Assembly: GCF_009856625.1 (NCBI RefSeq)
Contig: NZ_CP047241.1
Span: 496,001 to 560,000 of the forward strand
From: Aquitalea denitrificans
GTDB lineage: Bacteria > Pseudomonadota > Gammaproteobacteria > Burkholderiales > Chromobacteriaceae
Length of the DNA stretch: 64,000 bases
Reading direction: 5' to 3'
The notes beneath the pieces were generated by a model. It was given only the letters and a program-made list of their open reading frames with translations, was not told the DNA's origin and did not search any database. This document shows, one piece after another, positions 27,761 through 36,964 of this stretch (positions are counted from its first letter, which is position 1; every line of letters begins with the position of its first letter). The position numbers and the translations under genes are program-made.

Positions 27761-30310
27761 TCATTTCAGCACTTTTTTCACTTGATAGAGAAAGTCGAGC
27801 GCCTGACGTGGTGTCAGCTCGTCCGGGTCGATTTCTTCCAGCATGTCCAGTGCCGGATTGGGCTCTATCTCTACTGCTGCAGTCATGGCTGGGGTGGCGG
27901 CAAACAGGTCGGGTTGAACCTTTGCCGCGGACTGGTTCTCCAGCTCCACCAGATAGCGTCGTGCTTCGCGGATGACCTTGGGTGGCACGCCCGCCAGTTG
28001 GGCCACGGCCAGGCCGTAACTCTGGCTGGCGGGGCCTTCGTCCACATGGTGCATGAAGACGATGCGGTCCTTGTGCTCGACAGCGGACAGATGGACATTG
28101 GCCACCGCCGGGTATTGTTCTGTCAGGGTGGTCAGCTCGAAATAATGGGTGGCAAACAGGGTATAGGCCTGGCTCTTTTCAATCAGCGCCTTGGCGATGG
28201 CCCATGCCAGGGCAAGGCCGTCGAAGGTGGAGGTTCCCCGGCCCACCTCGTCCATCAGCACCAGTGACTGGGCGGTGGCGTTGTTTAAGATATTTGCCGT
28301 CTCGGTCATTTCCACCATGAAGGTGGAGCGCCCGCCTGCCAGATCGTCGGAGGCACCGATACGGGTGAAAATACGGTCGATCTGGCCGATGACCGCACGG
28401 TTGGCTGGTACGAAGCTGCCGATATGGGCCAGCAGGGTGATCAGCGCATTCTGCCGCATATAGGTGGATTTACCGCCCATATTGGGGCCGGTGATCAACA
28501 GCAGCTTGCGCGCGTCGCTCAGTCGGGTGTCGTTGGCAATGAAGCGTTCCACTTCGGCTTCCACTACCGGGTGGCGACCTTCGATGATTTCCAGCCGGGT
28601 GTCGTTGACGAACGCCGGCTCAACGTAATTGTTGCTGCTGGCGCGTTCGGCAAAAGCAGCCAATACGTCAAGTCCGGCCACGGCCTGGGCAATCAGCTTG
28701 AGGTCGGGAATGGAGGGTGCCAGTTGATCCAGTAACTGCTCGTACAGTTGTTTTTCCAGCGCTAGCGAACGGTCTTGTGCCGACAGTGCCTTGTCTTCGA
28801 ACTCTTTCAGCTCCGGCGTGATGTAGCGCTCGGCATTTTTCAGGGTCTGGCGGCGGCGGTAGTCATCCGGCACCTTGTCGCCTTGGGCGCGCGAAACCTC
28901 GATATAGAAGCCGTGCACGCGGTTGAATTCCACCTTGAGGGTGGTGATGCCGGTGCGTTCCTTTTCACGGGCTTCCAGTGCCAGCAGGAAATCGCCGCAG
29001 TCAGTCTGGATGGCACGCAGTTCGTCCAGGTCGGCATTGAGACCGTGGTTTATCACCCCGCCATCACGCAGAAAGGTAGCCGGTTCTGGCAGGATGCTGG
29101 CTGCCAGCAGGGTTTCCACCGGCGAGTTATCCGGCAGCAGGCGCGCCAACTCGCCCAGCAACGGGGCATCCAGGCTGGAGGCCAGTTGCTTGGCTCCAGT
29201 CAATGCCTTGAGTGAATCGCGCAGGGCGGCCAAGTCGCGTGGGCGAGCACTGCGCAGGGCAATGCGGGCGGTGATGCGTTCGATGTCGGCCACTTCGCGC
29301 AGCTGGGCGTGGATGTCCTGATGCGCAGGCAGCAGGGCACGTACCGATTCCAGCCGGCGTTGCAGCTTGTCGTGGCGGCGGATGGGGTGGTGCAGCCAGT
29401 GGCGCAGCAGGCGGCTGCCCATGCTGGTGGCGCAGGTGTCCAGCAAGGACGCCAGGGTGGGGGACGGTTCGCCGCGTATGGTTTCGGTCAGTTCCAGATT
29501 GCGCCGGGTGGCGGCGTCCATGCGGATCAGCTCGCCAGCGTCTTCCACCGCCAGTTGGGCGATGTGGGCCGGGTTCACGCTCTGGGTGGATTTGACGTAT
29601 TCCAGCAGCGCACCGGCGGCACTGACGGCAACCGGCAGGGTATCGGCACCAAAGCCGGCCAGATCGTGAGTGCCAAAGTGGCGGGTCAGCGCCAGTTGGG
29701 CGGAGTCGTGGTCAAACTGCCAGGGCGGCAGCTTTTTGCGTGGGCAGTTGACCTGCTCGAAGATATTGAGGCCGCTATCGTCCGGCAAGACCAGTTCGGC
29801 TGGTTTTAGCCGTTCCATTTCGCTGGCGAATTCTTCCACGCTGGTTTGCATGATCTTGAATTCGCCGCTGGCCATGGACAACCAGGCCAGGCCCAGCGTG
29901 CCCTTGATCATGTTGACCGCCAGCACCAGGTTGTCGCGCTTGTCGTCCAGCAGCGCGGCATCGGTAAGGGTGCCGGGGGTGACGATGCGTACCACCTTGC
30001 GTTCCACCGGCCCCTTGGCCAGTGCCGGATCGCCAATCTGTTCGGCAATGGCCACCGATTCGCCCATTTTCACCAGCCGTGCCAGATAGCCTTCGGCTGC
30101 ATGGTAAGGCACACCGGCCATCTTGATGGGATTGCCGCCACTGCTGCCCCGGGTGGTGAGGGTGATGTCCAGCAGGCGCGCCGCCTTTTCCGCATCCTCG
30201 TAAAACAGCTCGTAAAAGTCGCCCATGCGGTAGAACAGCAGCTTGTCGGCATGCTGACTTTTAAGGGAGAAATACTGGGCCATCATTGGAGTGTGCTGGG
30301 GCGTGCTCAT
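27761..30310 (-). CDS. mutS: DNA mismatch repair protein MutS
   Basis: 849 residues (E. coli 853). Recognises mismatches and recruits MutL. The N-terminal mismatch-reading motif is in FYRMGDFYELFYEDA. The connector, lever and clamp domains follow, then the ATPase with Walker A GPNMGGKSTYMRQ and the DEVGRGTSTFDG Walker B/signature. ATG 30310 (MSTPQHTPMMAQY) is taken as the start; the frame stays open for another 163 codons upstream without MutS similarity. A GC-rich hairpin sits 41 bp upstream of the start. Confidence 0.97.
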   Translation of the reverse strand: MSTPQHTPMMAQYFSLKSQHADKLLFYRMGDFYELFYEDAEKAARLLDITLTTRGSSGGNPIKMAGVPYHAAEGYLARLVKMGESVAIAEQIGDPALAKGPVERKVVRIVTPGTLTDAALLDDKRDNLVLAVNMIKGTLGLAWLSMASGEFKIMQTSVEEFASEMERLKPAELVLPDDSGLNIFEQVNCPRKKLPPWQFDHDSAQLALTRHFGTHDLAGFGADTLPVAVSAAGALLEYVKSTQSVNPAHIAQLAVEDAGELIRMDAATRRNLELTETIRGEPSPTLASLLDTCATSMGSRLLRHWLHHPIRRHDKLQRRLESVRALLPAHQDIHAQLREVADIERITARIALRSARPRDLAALRDSLKALTGAKQLASSLDAPLLGELARLLPDNSPVETLLAASILPEPATFLRDGGVINHGLNADLDELRAIQTDCGDFLLALEAREKERTGITTLKVEFNRVHGFYIEVSRAQGDKVPDDYRRRQTLKNAERYITPELKEFEDKALSAQDRSLALEKQLYEQLLDQLAPSIPDLKLIAQAVAGLDVLAAFAERASSNNYVEPAFVNDTRLEIIEGRHPVVEAEVERFIANDTRLSDARKLLLITGPNMGGKSTYMRQNALITLLAHIGSFVPANRAVIGQIDRIFTRIGASDDLAGGRSTFMVEMTETANILNNATAQSLVLMDEVGRGTSTFDGLALAWAIAKALIEKSQAYTLFATHYFELTTLTEQYPAVANVHLSAVEHKDRIVFMHHVDEGPASQSYGLAVAQLAGVPPKVIREARRYLVELENQSAAKVQPDLFAATPAMTAAVEIEPNPALDMLEEIDPDELTPRQALDFLYQVKKVLK

Positions 30311-30723
30311 GCGCGTGGTGCTCTTATTGGTGCCGTTGGTGTGCAGATGACAACGCCCCGCAAGACGGGGCGTTGAAGCAAGGCTGCCGATTTTACCGTA
30401 GCCGTGGGGCGGTGTCAGGACGCTGTTGCCAGCGTACATTCTGCTGAAGTGGCCTGCTTGCCGTTTTTCCGCTGCCCTTGCCGTTGACGCGCGTGGGACA
30501 TGGTCGCTTTTTGTCATGCCTGCGTCACCTGGGCTCAGGATAATTTGCCGGTTTTGCCTTCTGATGGCGGTATGCATGACTATTTGGCGTGGCTGATGAA
30601 AAAACCGCAAACAAGGGCTGGCGCTGCCTGCGCCGCAGGCTAGTATGTCGGATGGATCTGCCGCCTTGCTGTGATCCTGGCCACGTAGAGCTGCCCGTTT
30701 ACTCACTCTGATGGAGATAACCG
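30311..30723. other. Divergent intergenic region mutS / ugpQ
   Basis: 413 bp. Contains a perfect stem CAACGCCCCG-CAAGA-CGGGGCGTTG at 30351-30375 in the mutS leader and a smaller GCCTGC-GCC-GCAGGC hairpin near 30627-30641. No gene could be supported. Confidence 0.5.
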
Positions 30724-31491
30724 ATGTCCCAACTGCAAGCCCGTTCTGGCTGGCCTTATCCTGCACTGCTTGCACACCGTGGCGGTGGCGCACTGGCACC
30801 GGAAAACACCGTGGCCGGCTTTCGTGCTGGACTTGCCTATGGATATCGGGGGGCGGAATGTGATGTGAAACTGTCGGCCGATAATGTGTGCTTCCTGCTG
30901 CATGATGACAGTGTGGATCGCACCAGCAATGGCCGTGGCCTGGCCGCCGAGCTCAGTATGGCGCAGCTGGTCTTGCTGGATGCCGGCAGCTGGAAAGGGG
31001 CGGCATTTGCTGGCGAGGCATTGCCCAGCTTTGCCAATGTGGCGGCCTGTTGTCGGGCGCATGGCATGTTGTTGAATGTGGAAATCAAGCCCTGCCCGGG
31101 GCGTGATGCAGAAACCGGCCGTATGGTGGCGCAAGAGGCTGCGCGCTTATGGGCCGGAGCGGCAGTACCGCCGCTGTTGTCATCCTTCAGCTTCGAAGCC
31201 TTGCAGGCCGCACAGCAGGCTGAACCCGGACTGCCCCGTGCCTGGTTGGTGGAGGAGATTCCGGCTGACTGGCAGGACAGATTGCAGCAGCTGGACTGCA
31301 TCGCCCTGCATTGCGATCACACGACCCTGAGCCCGGCTTTAGCGGCAGCCATCAAGGCGGCTGGCTACCAGTTGCTGTGTTACACGGTAAATGACGCAGC
31401 AAGGGCACGTGAAATCATGGCCTGGGGCGTGGACAGCGTGTGTACCGACCGGCTGGATTTACTGCAGCCAGCACAATGGCTGGCGGAGTGA
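30724..31491 (+). CDS. ugpQ: Glycerophosphodiester phosphodiesterase
   Basis: 255 residues, GDPD TIM-barrel. Hydrolyses glycerophosphodiesters to glycerol 3-phosphate and an alcohol. The catalytic elements are visible: LLAHRGGGALAPENTVAGF with the HR and PEN motif, GAECDVKLSAD with the metal-binding E.D, and the second His in FLLHDDSVDRTSNG. There is no signal peptide, so it is cytoplasmic like UgpQ. It may share a transcript with the SemiSWEET-type gene that starts 7 bases after its stop. One product of glycerophosphocholine cleavage is choline, the substrate of the betA/betB pathway later in the window. Confidence 0.93.
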   Translation: MSQLQARSGWPYPALLAHRGGGALAPENTVAGFRAGLAYGYRGAECDVKLSADNVCFLLHDDSVDRTSNGRGLAAELSMAQLVLLDAGSWKGAAFAGEALPSFANVAACCRAHGMLLNVEIKPCPGRDAETGRMVAQEAARLWAGAAVPPLLSSFSFEALQAAQQAEPGLPRAWLVEEIPADWQDRLQQLDCIALHCDHTTLSPALAAAIKAAGYQLLCYTVNDAARAREIMAWGVDSVCTDRLDLLQPAQWLAE

Positions 31492-31497
31492 CGCGGT

Positions 31498-31800
31498 ATG
31501 GCAGCTGATCTGGTGGAGTGGCTGGGCCTGTTGGCCGGGTGTCTGACTACCGTGTCCTTTTTGCCGCAGGTTTGGCTGGTGTGGCGCAAGCGCTCTGCCA
31601 GCGATATCTCACTGGGCATGTATCTGCTGATGTGTAGTGGCGTGGCCATGTGGTTGGCCTATGGCGTGCTGATCCACTCGCGGCCGGTGGTGCTGGCCAA
31701 CGGCCTTACCCTGTTGCTGAGCGGCGCTGTGCTGGTGATGAAGCTGCTGTTTGACTTGCGTCGGCGCGGTATGTCGGCAAAGCAGCCGGGGACTGTCTAG
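31498..31800 (+). CDS. SemiSWEET / PQ-loop family small membrane protein
   Basis: 100 residues with three membrane helices, the size of a bacterial SemiSWEET half-transporter. The PQ motif is in TVSFLPQVWLVWRKRSASDISLGMY. SemiSWEETs dimerise and transport sugars, though the substrate here is unknown. It starts 7 bases after the ugpQ stop. Its TAG stop overlaps the stop of the opposite-strand gene within the tetramer CTAG. Confidence 0.85.
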   Translation: MAADLVEWLGLLAGCLTTVSFLPQVWLVWRKRSASDISLGMYLLMCSGVAMWLAYGVLIHSRPVVLANGLTLLLSGAVLVMKLLFDLRRRGMSAKQPGTV

Positions 31801-32582
31801 AAGCTGGTCATTTGCAAGGCTTCTTCACGGTTGAAGTACTTGCGGAAAATTTTCAGCAGCGTGCCGTCCCGGCGCATGTTGTTGATCAGTTCACGCCAGC
31901 GTTCCTGCTGTTCCGGGGAGATGGTTTTTTTCGACATGATCAGACCATGCGGTGTCGGCTGGTCGTTGGTCTCCAGAATGCGTACCAGTTTGCTGACCTG
32001 GTATTTTTCGAGGTCGGAATAATCAAAAGGCTCGATGATGATGGCCTGGGTACGGTCCTGGCGCAGGTTCTGGTACAGCATGTCGTAGTCGTAACTCCCG
32101 ACCAGTCTGCCGTTACGGTCCAGCTTGTCGACCAGCTGATTGATGGTGTCGCTGTAGCGGAAGCTGAGAATACCGCCCAGCTTCACATCGCTGCGGCTGT
32201 CAAATTCGCTCAGACTCTGGATGCCACTATCCTTGCGCACGATCAGACTGAACTTGTCGGCAAAATACCAGGCAAAGGCCGCGTAGCGTTCCCGTTCTTC
32301 ATTGGTGATGCCGGACAGGCTGAAGTCCAGGTTGCCGACTTCCAGCAGCTTCCAGATGCGCGAGCGCGGTAGCAGGCTGACTTCTACCTTGCAGCCGCTA
32401 CGCCTGATCAGCTCGTCAGCTACATCCTTGTCAATGCCGGTGCGTGTGCTGGCGTTGTACAGCAGGCCGTGTTCATGCAACGCCAGCGTATAGCTGCGGC
32501 TGCAGTCTGGTCCTGCGGCCTGCACCATGACGGAAGTGCACAGTAGTGCAGTCAGAATGACAGGCGGAAAGAATCTGGGCAT
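31797..32582 (-). CDS. Amino-acid-type ABC transporter substrate-binding protein (orphan)
   Basis: 261 residues: a signal peptide of about 22 residues (cleavage near VQAAG) and a bacterial extracellular solute-binding family 3 domain. Two Cys (about residues 26 and 64) could form a disulfide. No permease or ATPase gene is adjacent, so it either serves a transporter encoded elsewhere or acts as a sensor-like binding protein. The stop overlaps that of the SemiSWEET gene. Confidence 0.82.
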   Translation of the reverse strand: MPRFFPPVILTALLCTSVMVQAAGPDCSRSYTLALHEHGLLYNASTRTGIDKDVADELIRRSGCKVEVSLLPRSRIWKLLEVGNLDFSLSGITNEERERYAAFAWYFADKFSLIVRKDSGIQSLSEFDSRSDVKLGGILSFRYSDTINQLVDKLDRNGRLVGSYDYDMLYQNLRQDRTQAIIIEPFDYSDLEKYQVSKLVRILETNDQPTPHGLIMSKKTISPEQQERWRELINNMRRDGTLLKIFRKYFNREEALQMTSF

Positions 32583-33071
32583 TGGTGTGCTTTGCAGTCT
32601 GATTTTTGCTCAGAATAGCAGATACAGATTTAAGTGAAACGTCTTTGCCTTGTCATTACGCAGACAAGGCGGGCCAGGCTTGCTCCTGGCACCCATAACA
32701 GCGCCGTTGGCTAGCATGCGTCGGCATGCAATGTCCCTTGTCTCCCGGCGAGATTGCCTTGCTGACTGTCGTTTTCTCACCATGCCACTTTGCCGTTGTT
32801 GCTGGGGAAGGTTTTGTCTGTTGACCAACAGGAAAGAGTCAGGGCACTAAAATGGCGGAGCAGAAACAATCTGGCAGTATTAAGGAAAAACCAAAATTGC
32901 AGCGGTATGTTGTGCCGTGTATTCATGGCTGTGGTTTAAAATGCAATGGTTAAGAAATTTCCTATGCATTGTTAGGAATTTACATTGTCCTAAAGGATGG
33001 GTAATCCACAAGAATGTGCCCAAGAGTTCCATTCCTGTTCTCCCTGCCCACTCTTGCTAGGACTTGCTACC
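32583..33071. other. Intergenic region before the MBL-fold gene
   Basis: 489 bp, increasingly AT-rich towards its right end. No gene could be supported; the short open frames have no ribosome sites. Near the right end CCTA..TAGG repeats (around 32962-32995) precede the MBL-fold gene and may be part of its promoter. Confidence 0.45.
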
Positions 33072-34289
33072 ATGAAATCTCTGTTTGCTGCTGCTACTTC
33101 GATTGCCTTGTTTGGTGTTGTTCCTTTCTCGCAGGCATCCGCTGCCAACTTGAATGTTCAGGTATATAACCCCGGTGTGAAAGGTATTTTTGCAGTTTCC
33201 TCTGAAATAATTTATGGCGATAAAGAAGTTGTGCTGATTGATGCGCAGTTTTCTATTGCCGATGCCAATAATTTGGTGGAAAAAATAAAGGAAACTGGCA
33301 AGAAACTGACCGCGGTTTATATCAGTCATAGTGATCCGGATTATTATTTTGGTCTGGAGGCTATTAAAAAAGCCTTCCCGGATGTGCGTGTGCTTGCCAC
33401 GCCTGAAACGGTGGCCGCCATCCGTGCCAGCAAAGATGGCAAACTGGCTTTCTGGGGGCCGATTCTGAAAGAAAATGCACCCAAGCAAGTGTTTACCCCA
33501 GACGTGCTGCAAGGCAATACCTTGACTGTGGATGGTAATAAACTGGAAGTGATGGGCTTGAAAGGCCCAACTCCGGATCGCAGTTATGTGTGGATTCCGT
33601 CTATCAAGGCAGTCGTCGGTGGTGTGGTGGTGATGGCCAATCAGCATGTCTGGATTGCCGATACCCAGACTGAGAAATCTCGACAGAATTGGCTGCAAAC
33701 CCTGGCGGATATCGAGGCGCTCAAGCCAGCAATGGTGGTGCCGGGGCATTATATGCTGAATAAAGATGGCAGCCAGCCGTTTACTATTAAGTCCGTGCAG
33801 TTTACCCGTGATTATCTCAAAGCATTTGATAAAGAGGCAAACATAAGCAAAGACGCTGCTGAATTGATTTCAGCCATGAAAAAGCTATATCCGGGTCTGG
33901 CGGGTGACAGTCTGCTTGAGATGAGTGCCAAGGTAATCAAAGGTGAAATGCAGTGGCCGGCGGCTGAAGCAAAGCCCGCTTATCCGGCAGCTGGTAAAAA
34001 AGTGGCAGTCAGTTTTGGTGATACCACTTTCGAGCTGAATTTCCATGATGACAAGTCGATGAGCTATGTCGGGACTGCCGGCATGTTCAAGGGCATGGGG
34101 GATGATGTGCAATACACCGCGGTGCAGATTCGTCCGCAGGTTTTCATGGTGTACTGGCATGAGCCCAAGACCGGTTCCAATGTGGTCCATGTCCAGGACT
34201 TCGAAAGCGGTATTGTCTATACCAATATTGCGCAAACGGATGGCCAGTTCTTGCACATGGATGGCAGATTGGCCGTGCAGAACGGATAA
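33072..34289 (+). CDS. Periplasmic metallo-beta-lactamase-fold protein with degenerate metal site and MoaF-like C-terminus
   Basis: 405 residues. A signal peptide is cleaved after about residue 24 (SQASA). An MBL-fold domain spans about 30-260, and a C-terminal beta domain from about 310 resembles MoaF-type domains (SFGDTTFELNFHDDKSMSYVG). The canonical HxHxDH metal motif reads HSDPDY (His86, Asp88, Asp90, Tyr91), so two of the usual ligands are replaced; a later VVPGHYM segment keeps its His. Codon use is more AT-rich than its neighbours (many AAT, AAA, TTT, ATT), suggesting recent acquisition. Substrate unknown. An in-frame start at 32997 is less likely because it precedes the signal peptide. 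Confidence 0.82.
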   Translation: MKSLFAAATSIALFGVVPFSQASAANLNVQVYNPGVKGIFAVSSEIIYGDKEVVLIDAQFSIADANNLVEKIKETGKKLTAVYISHSDPDYYFGLEAIKKAFPDVRVLATPETVAAIRASKDGKLAFWGPILKENAPKQVFTPDVLQGNTLTVDGNKLEVMGLKGPTPDRSYVWIPSIKAVVGGVVVMANQHVWIADTQTEKSRQNWLQTLADIEALKPAMVVPGHYMLNKDGSQPFTIKSVQFTRDYLKAFDKEANISKDAAELISAMKKLYPGLAGDSLLEMSAKVIKGEMQWPAAEAKPAYPAAGKKVAVSFGDTTFELNFHDDKSMSYVGTAGMFKGMGDDVQYTAVQIRPQVFMVYWHEPKTGSNVVHVQDFESGIVYTNIAQTDGQFLHMDGRLAVQNG

Positions 34290-34303
34290 GATCGAGCAAG
34301 TAA

Positions 34304-34333
34304 AAAAACGGCAACCCGCGGGTTGCCGTTTTT
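34304..34333 (+). terminator. Bidirectional terminator, MBL gene / suhB
   Basis: AAAAACGGCAACCC-GC-GGGTTGCCGTTTTT, a perfect inverted repeat with A and T flanks between converging genes. Confidence 0.93.
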
Positions 34334-34355
34334 GCTGCCTGCACCGAGGCAATGA

Positions 34356-35147
34356 TTACTTGTTCAGGTGCGGCGCGATGGTAGCCAGCAGCTGGGCCAG
34401 CACCTTGGGGTTGGCGGCCACGATGTCGCCCGATTCCATCCATTCCTGTTCGCCGGTCAGGTCGGTGACGATGCCACCGGCTTCCTGCACGATCAGGCTG
34501 CCCGCGGCGATGTCCCACGGCTTCAGGTTCATTTCCCAGAAACCGTCCACACGGCCGCAAGCCACATTGCACAGGTCAAGCGAGGCAGCGCCTTCGCGAC
34601 GTACACCGGCCGTCTTGCCCAGCACGTCTTTGAGCATGCCCAGATATTGGTCGATATAGCTTTGGTCGGATACCGGGAAACCGGTGGCGATCACGCATTC
34701 ATTCATCATGAAGCGCTTGGAAACACGGATGCGGCGGTCGTTGAGGAAAGCGCCAACACCGCGCGAGGCGGTAAACAGATCGTTACGGCTAGGGTCGTAC
34801 ACCACGGCCTGCTGCACCTGGCCCTTGTGCGCCAGGGCGATGGAAATGGCGTATTGCTGGTGGCCGTGCAGGAAGTTGGTGGTGCCGTCGATGGGGTCGA
34901 TGATCCATTCGTACTCGGAGGAGCCCACGCCTTTGGCACCGGACTCTTCTGCTAGAATGGCGTGCTTGGGATACGCCTCGAGAATCATGTCCACGATGGC
35001 CTGTTCGGCAGCGCGGTCCACGTCGGTCACAAAGTCATTGTGCTTTTTCTTCTCAACACGAATGGTATCGAGGTTAAGCGACGCACGCTGGATTACACTG
35101 CCAGCACGGCGGGCGGCTTTAACCGCGATATTGAGCATCGGATGCAT
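34356..35147 (-). CDS. suhB: Inositol-1-monophosphatase SuhB
   Basis: 263 residues. Mg-dependent inositol monophosphatase-family enzyme; in E. coli SuhB also joins rRNA antitermination complexes. The metal-binding motifs ILAEESGA, IDPIDGTTNFLHG and KPWDIAAGSLIVQEAGG are intact. It is divergent from trmJ across a 142-bp gap that holds a terminator-like hairpin. Confidence 0.95.
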   Translation of the reverse strand: MHPMLNIAVKAARRAGSVIQRASLNLDTIRVEKKKHNDFVTDVDRAAEQAIVDMILEAYPKHAILAEESGAKGVGSSEYEWIIDPIDGTTNFLHGHQQYAISIALAHKGQVQQAVVYDPSRNDLFTASRGVGAFLNDRRIRVSKRFMMNECVIATGFPVSDQSYIDQYLGMLKDVLGKTAGVRREGAASLDLCNVACGRVDGFWEMNLKPWDIAAGSLIVQEAGGIVTDLTGEQEWMESGDIVAANPKVLAQLLATIAPHLNK

Positions 35148-35226
35148 TGACGGCCTCTAGAACTTGAATGCAGATGCCAGCCTGCATGGCTCGACATCTG
35201 ACAGTAACAATCTGGGTTAAGGAACA

Positions 35227-35257
35227 AAAAAAGCCGGCGCGGACGCGCGGGCTTTTT
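35227..35257 (+). terminator. Terminator-like hairpin between divergent suhB and trmJ
   Basis: AAAAAAGCC-GGCGCGGACGCGC-GGGCTTTTT, flanked by an A run on the left and a T run on the right, so it looks like an intrinsic terminator on either strand. It lies between two divergent gene starts, where no annotated transcript should end. Confidence 0.7.
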
Positions 35258-35289
35258 GATATGCCCGACATTTTAATGTGAAACTGCTG

Positions 35290-36054
35290 ATGAATAAACC
35301 CCAAGTACCTGATTTTCTGAAAAACATTCGCGTTGTGTTGGCCAGACCCAACCATCCGGGCAACATCGGCTCCGCCGCGCGGGCGATGAAAACCATGGGG
35401 CTGACCCGCCTTTATCTGGTTGAACCCAAGGTGTTTCCCAGCGACGAGGCCAATGCGCTGGCCTCCGGCGCGGTTGACGTGCTGGAGAGCGCCACCGTGG
35501 TGGCCAGCCTGGCCGAGGCGCTGAGCGATGTCACCGTGGCCTGTGCGCTCACCAGCCGCCGGCGCGAGCTGACCACTCCCTTGTCCACCCCGCGCGAAAC
35601 CACACCGGAACTGGTGGCCCGCGCCCGTGATGGCGAGCAGGTGGCGCTGGTGTTCGGCAATGAAACCTTCGGCCTGTCCATTGAAGAAGTGGAGCAGTGC
35701 AACCGGCTAGTAACCATTCCCGGCAATCCGGATTACTTCTCGCTCAATCTGGCGATGGCAGTACAGGTGATGACCTACGAGCTGTTCAGCCACACCGAGG
35801 TGGATGTGGAATACCTGCGCCCGGAGAGCGAAACCGCCAGCCTGGGCGAGGTGGAGGGCTTCTGCCAGCATCTGGACCAGACCATGGGCGCCATCGGCTA
35901 TTACCGTCGCCGCAACAGTGAACGGCTGATGCGCCGCATGCGCGCACTGTTCAATCGTTCTGGCATGCTGCGCGATGAGGTGGACATCCTGCGTGGCCTG
36001 ATGAAACAGATCCAGCGCGTGGCAGACGGCCATGAGCACGACGGCGAGTCCTGA
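35290..36054 (+). CDS. trmJ: tRNA (cytidine/uridine-2'-O)-methyltransferase TrmJ
   Basis: 254 residues. SPOUT-class methyltransferase modifying nucleotide 32 of tRNAs. The family signature NIRVVLARPNHPGNIGSAARAMKTMGL opens the protein; VFGNETFGLSIEEVEQCN and the C-terminal motif IPGNPDYFSLNLAMAVQVMTYEL form the knot. The start could be ATG 35290 or GTG 35278, as neither has a strong Shine-Dalgarno sequence. The end overlaps the DUF1853 gene by 23 bases. Confidence 0.93.
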   Translation: MNKPQVPDFLKNIRVVLARPNHPGNIGSAARAMKTMGLTRLYLVEPKVFPSDEANALASGAVDVLESATVVASLAEALSDVTVACALTSRRRELTTPLSTPRETTPELVARARDGEQVALVFGNETFGLSIEEVEQCNRLVTIPGNPDYFSLNLAMAVQVMTYELFSHTEVDVEYLRPESETASLGEVEGFCQHLDQTMGAIGYYRRRNSERLMRRMRALFNRSGMLRDEVDILRGLMKQIQRVADGHEHDGES

Positions 36055-36964
36055 GCGCAGTTTTTATCTGCCCTTCACGCAGCCAGCGCTGCGTGATCTG
36101 GCATTCCTGCTAACCGCCCCGGCCCCATGGGATAGTGGCAGCAATCTTTCACCACAGCGGCTGTTGGGCCGGGATGGCCCGGCCTTGCTGGCGGCACTGG
36201 AACACGACCCCGCTCCGCTCAATGCCTGGCTGGCCGCCCAGCCCTGCCGACGCCTGGGCCACTATGCCGAGCGCCTGCTGGCCTTCTGGTTTCATCTGGC
36301 ACCACATATCGAGCTGGTGGCAGCCAATTTGCCAGTATCTGATGCCGGTGGCCGTACGGTGGGGGAGTTCGATTTTCTGGTCCGGCTGGATGGCGAGCCG
36401 CTGCACGTGGAAACCGCCAGCAAATTCTATCTGCAGCTCGGGCGTGGCCCGGACACGCTGATTGGCCCCAGCCTGCGTGATGCCTGGCTGCTCAAGGCCG
36501 CCAAATTGCAGGCGCAACTGCGTCTGGTGCATCACCCCGCTGCCCGGCGGGTGTTACCTGCGGGCTTTGCCGACTGTGCCAGTCAGGCAAGGCTGGCCGG
36601 CTGGTTCTTCTACTCACAGATGTTGGCACCGCAGCCTCCGCTGGCTGCTGATCAGCTGCAAGGCTGGATCAGCCCGGTATGGCAGGACTGGCCCAGTTGC
36701 AGTCCGGCCTCGCGCTGGATTTGGCTGCCCCGCTTGCAGTGGCTGGCTCCGGCACGTGTAAGGGACGATACCGTGCGCGAGCAGCACAGCTTGCGTCAGG
36801 AGTTGCTGCAGGCGGCGGTGCCGCAGTTGGTGGCAGAACTCCTGCCGGTGGGCGATGGCTACTGGGAAGAAGTGGCGCGCGGCTTTGTGGTACCAAGTGG
36901 CTGGCCGGAACAGGCGGCCTTGCAGCAGCTGTTGGCCAGCATGGCCGGGTGCAGCCTCGGATGA
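36032..36964 (+). CDS. DUF1853 family protein
   Basis: 310 residues. The opening PFTQPALRDLAFLLTAPAPW and the central block GEFDFLVRLDGEPLHVETASKFYLQL are typical of DUF1853, a family without a known function. The E-F-D..E.ASKFYL pattern resembles the D..E.K core of PD-(D/E)XK nuclease-like folds, but that is only a visual impression. It overlaps trmJ at the start and the flavodoxin-like gene at the end (ATGA), so the three are probably one operon. Confidence 0.82.
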   Translation: MSTTASPERSFYLPFTQPALRDLAFLLTAPAPWDSGSNLSPQRLLGRDGPALLAALEHDPAPLNAWLAAQPCRRLGHYAERLLAFWFHLAPHIELVAANLPVSDAGGRTVGEFDFLVRLDGEPLHVETASKFYLQLGRGPDTLIGPSLRDAWLLKAAKLQAQLRLVHHPAARRVLPAGFADCASQARLAGWFFYSQMLAPQPPLAADQLQGWISPVWQDWPSCSPASRWIWLPRLQWLAPARVRDDTVREQHSLRQELLQAAVPQLVAELLPVGDGYWEEVARGFVVPSGWPEQAALQQLLASMAGCSLG

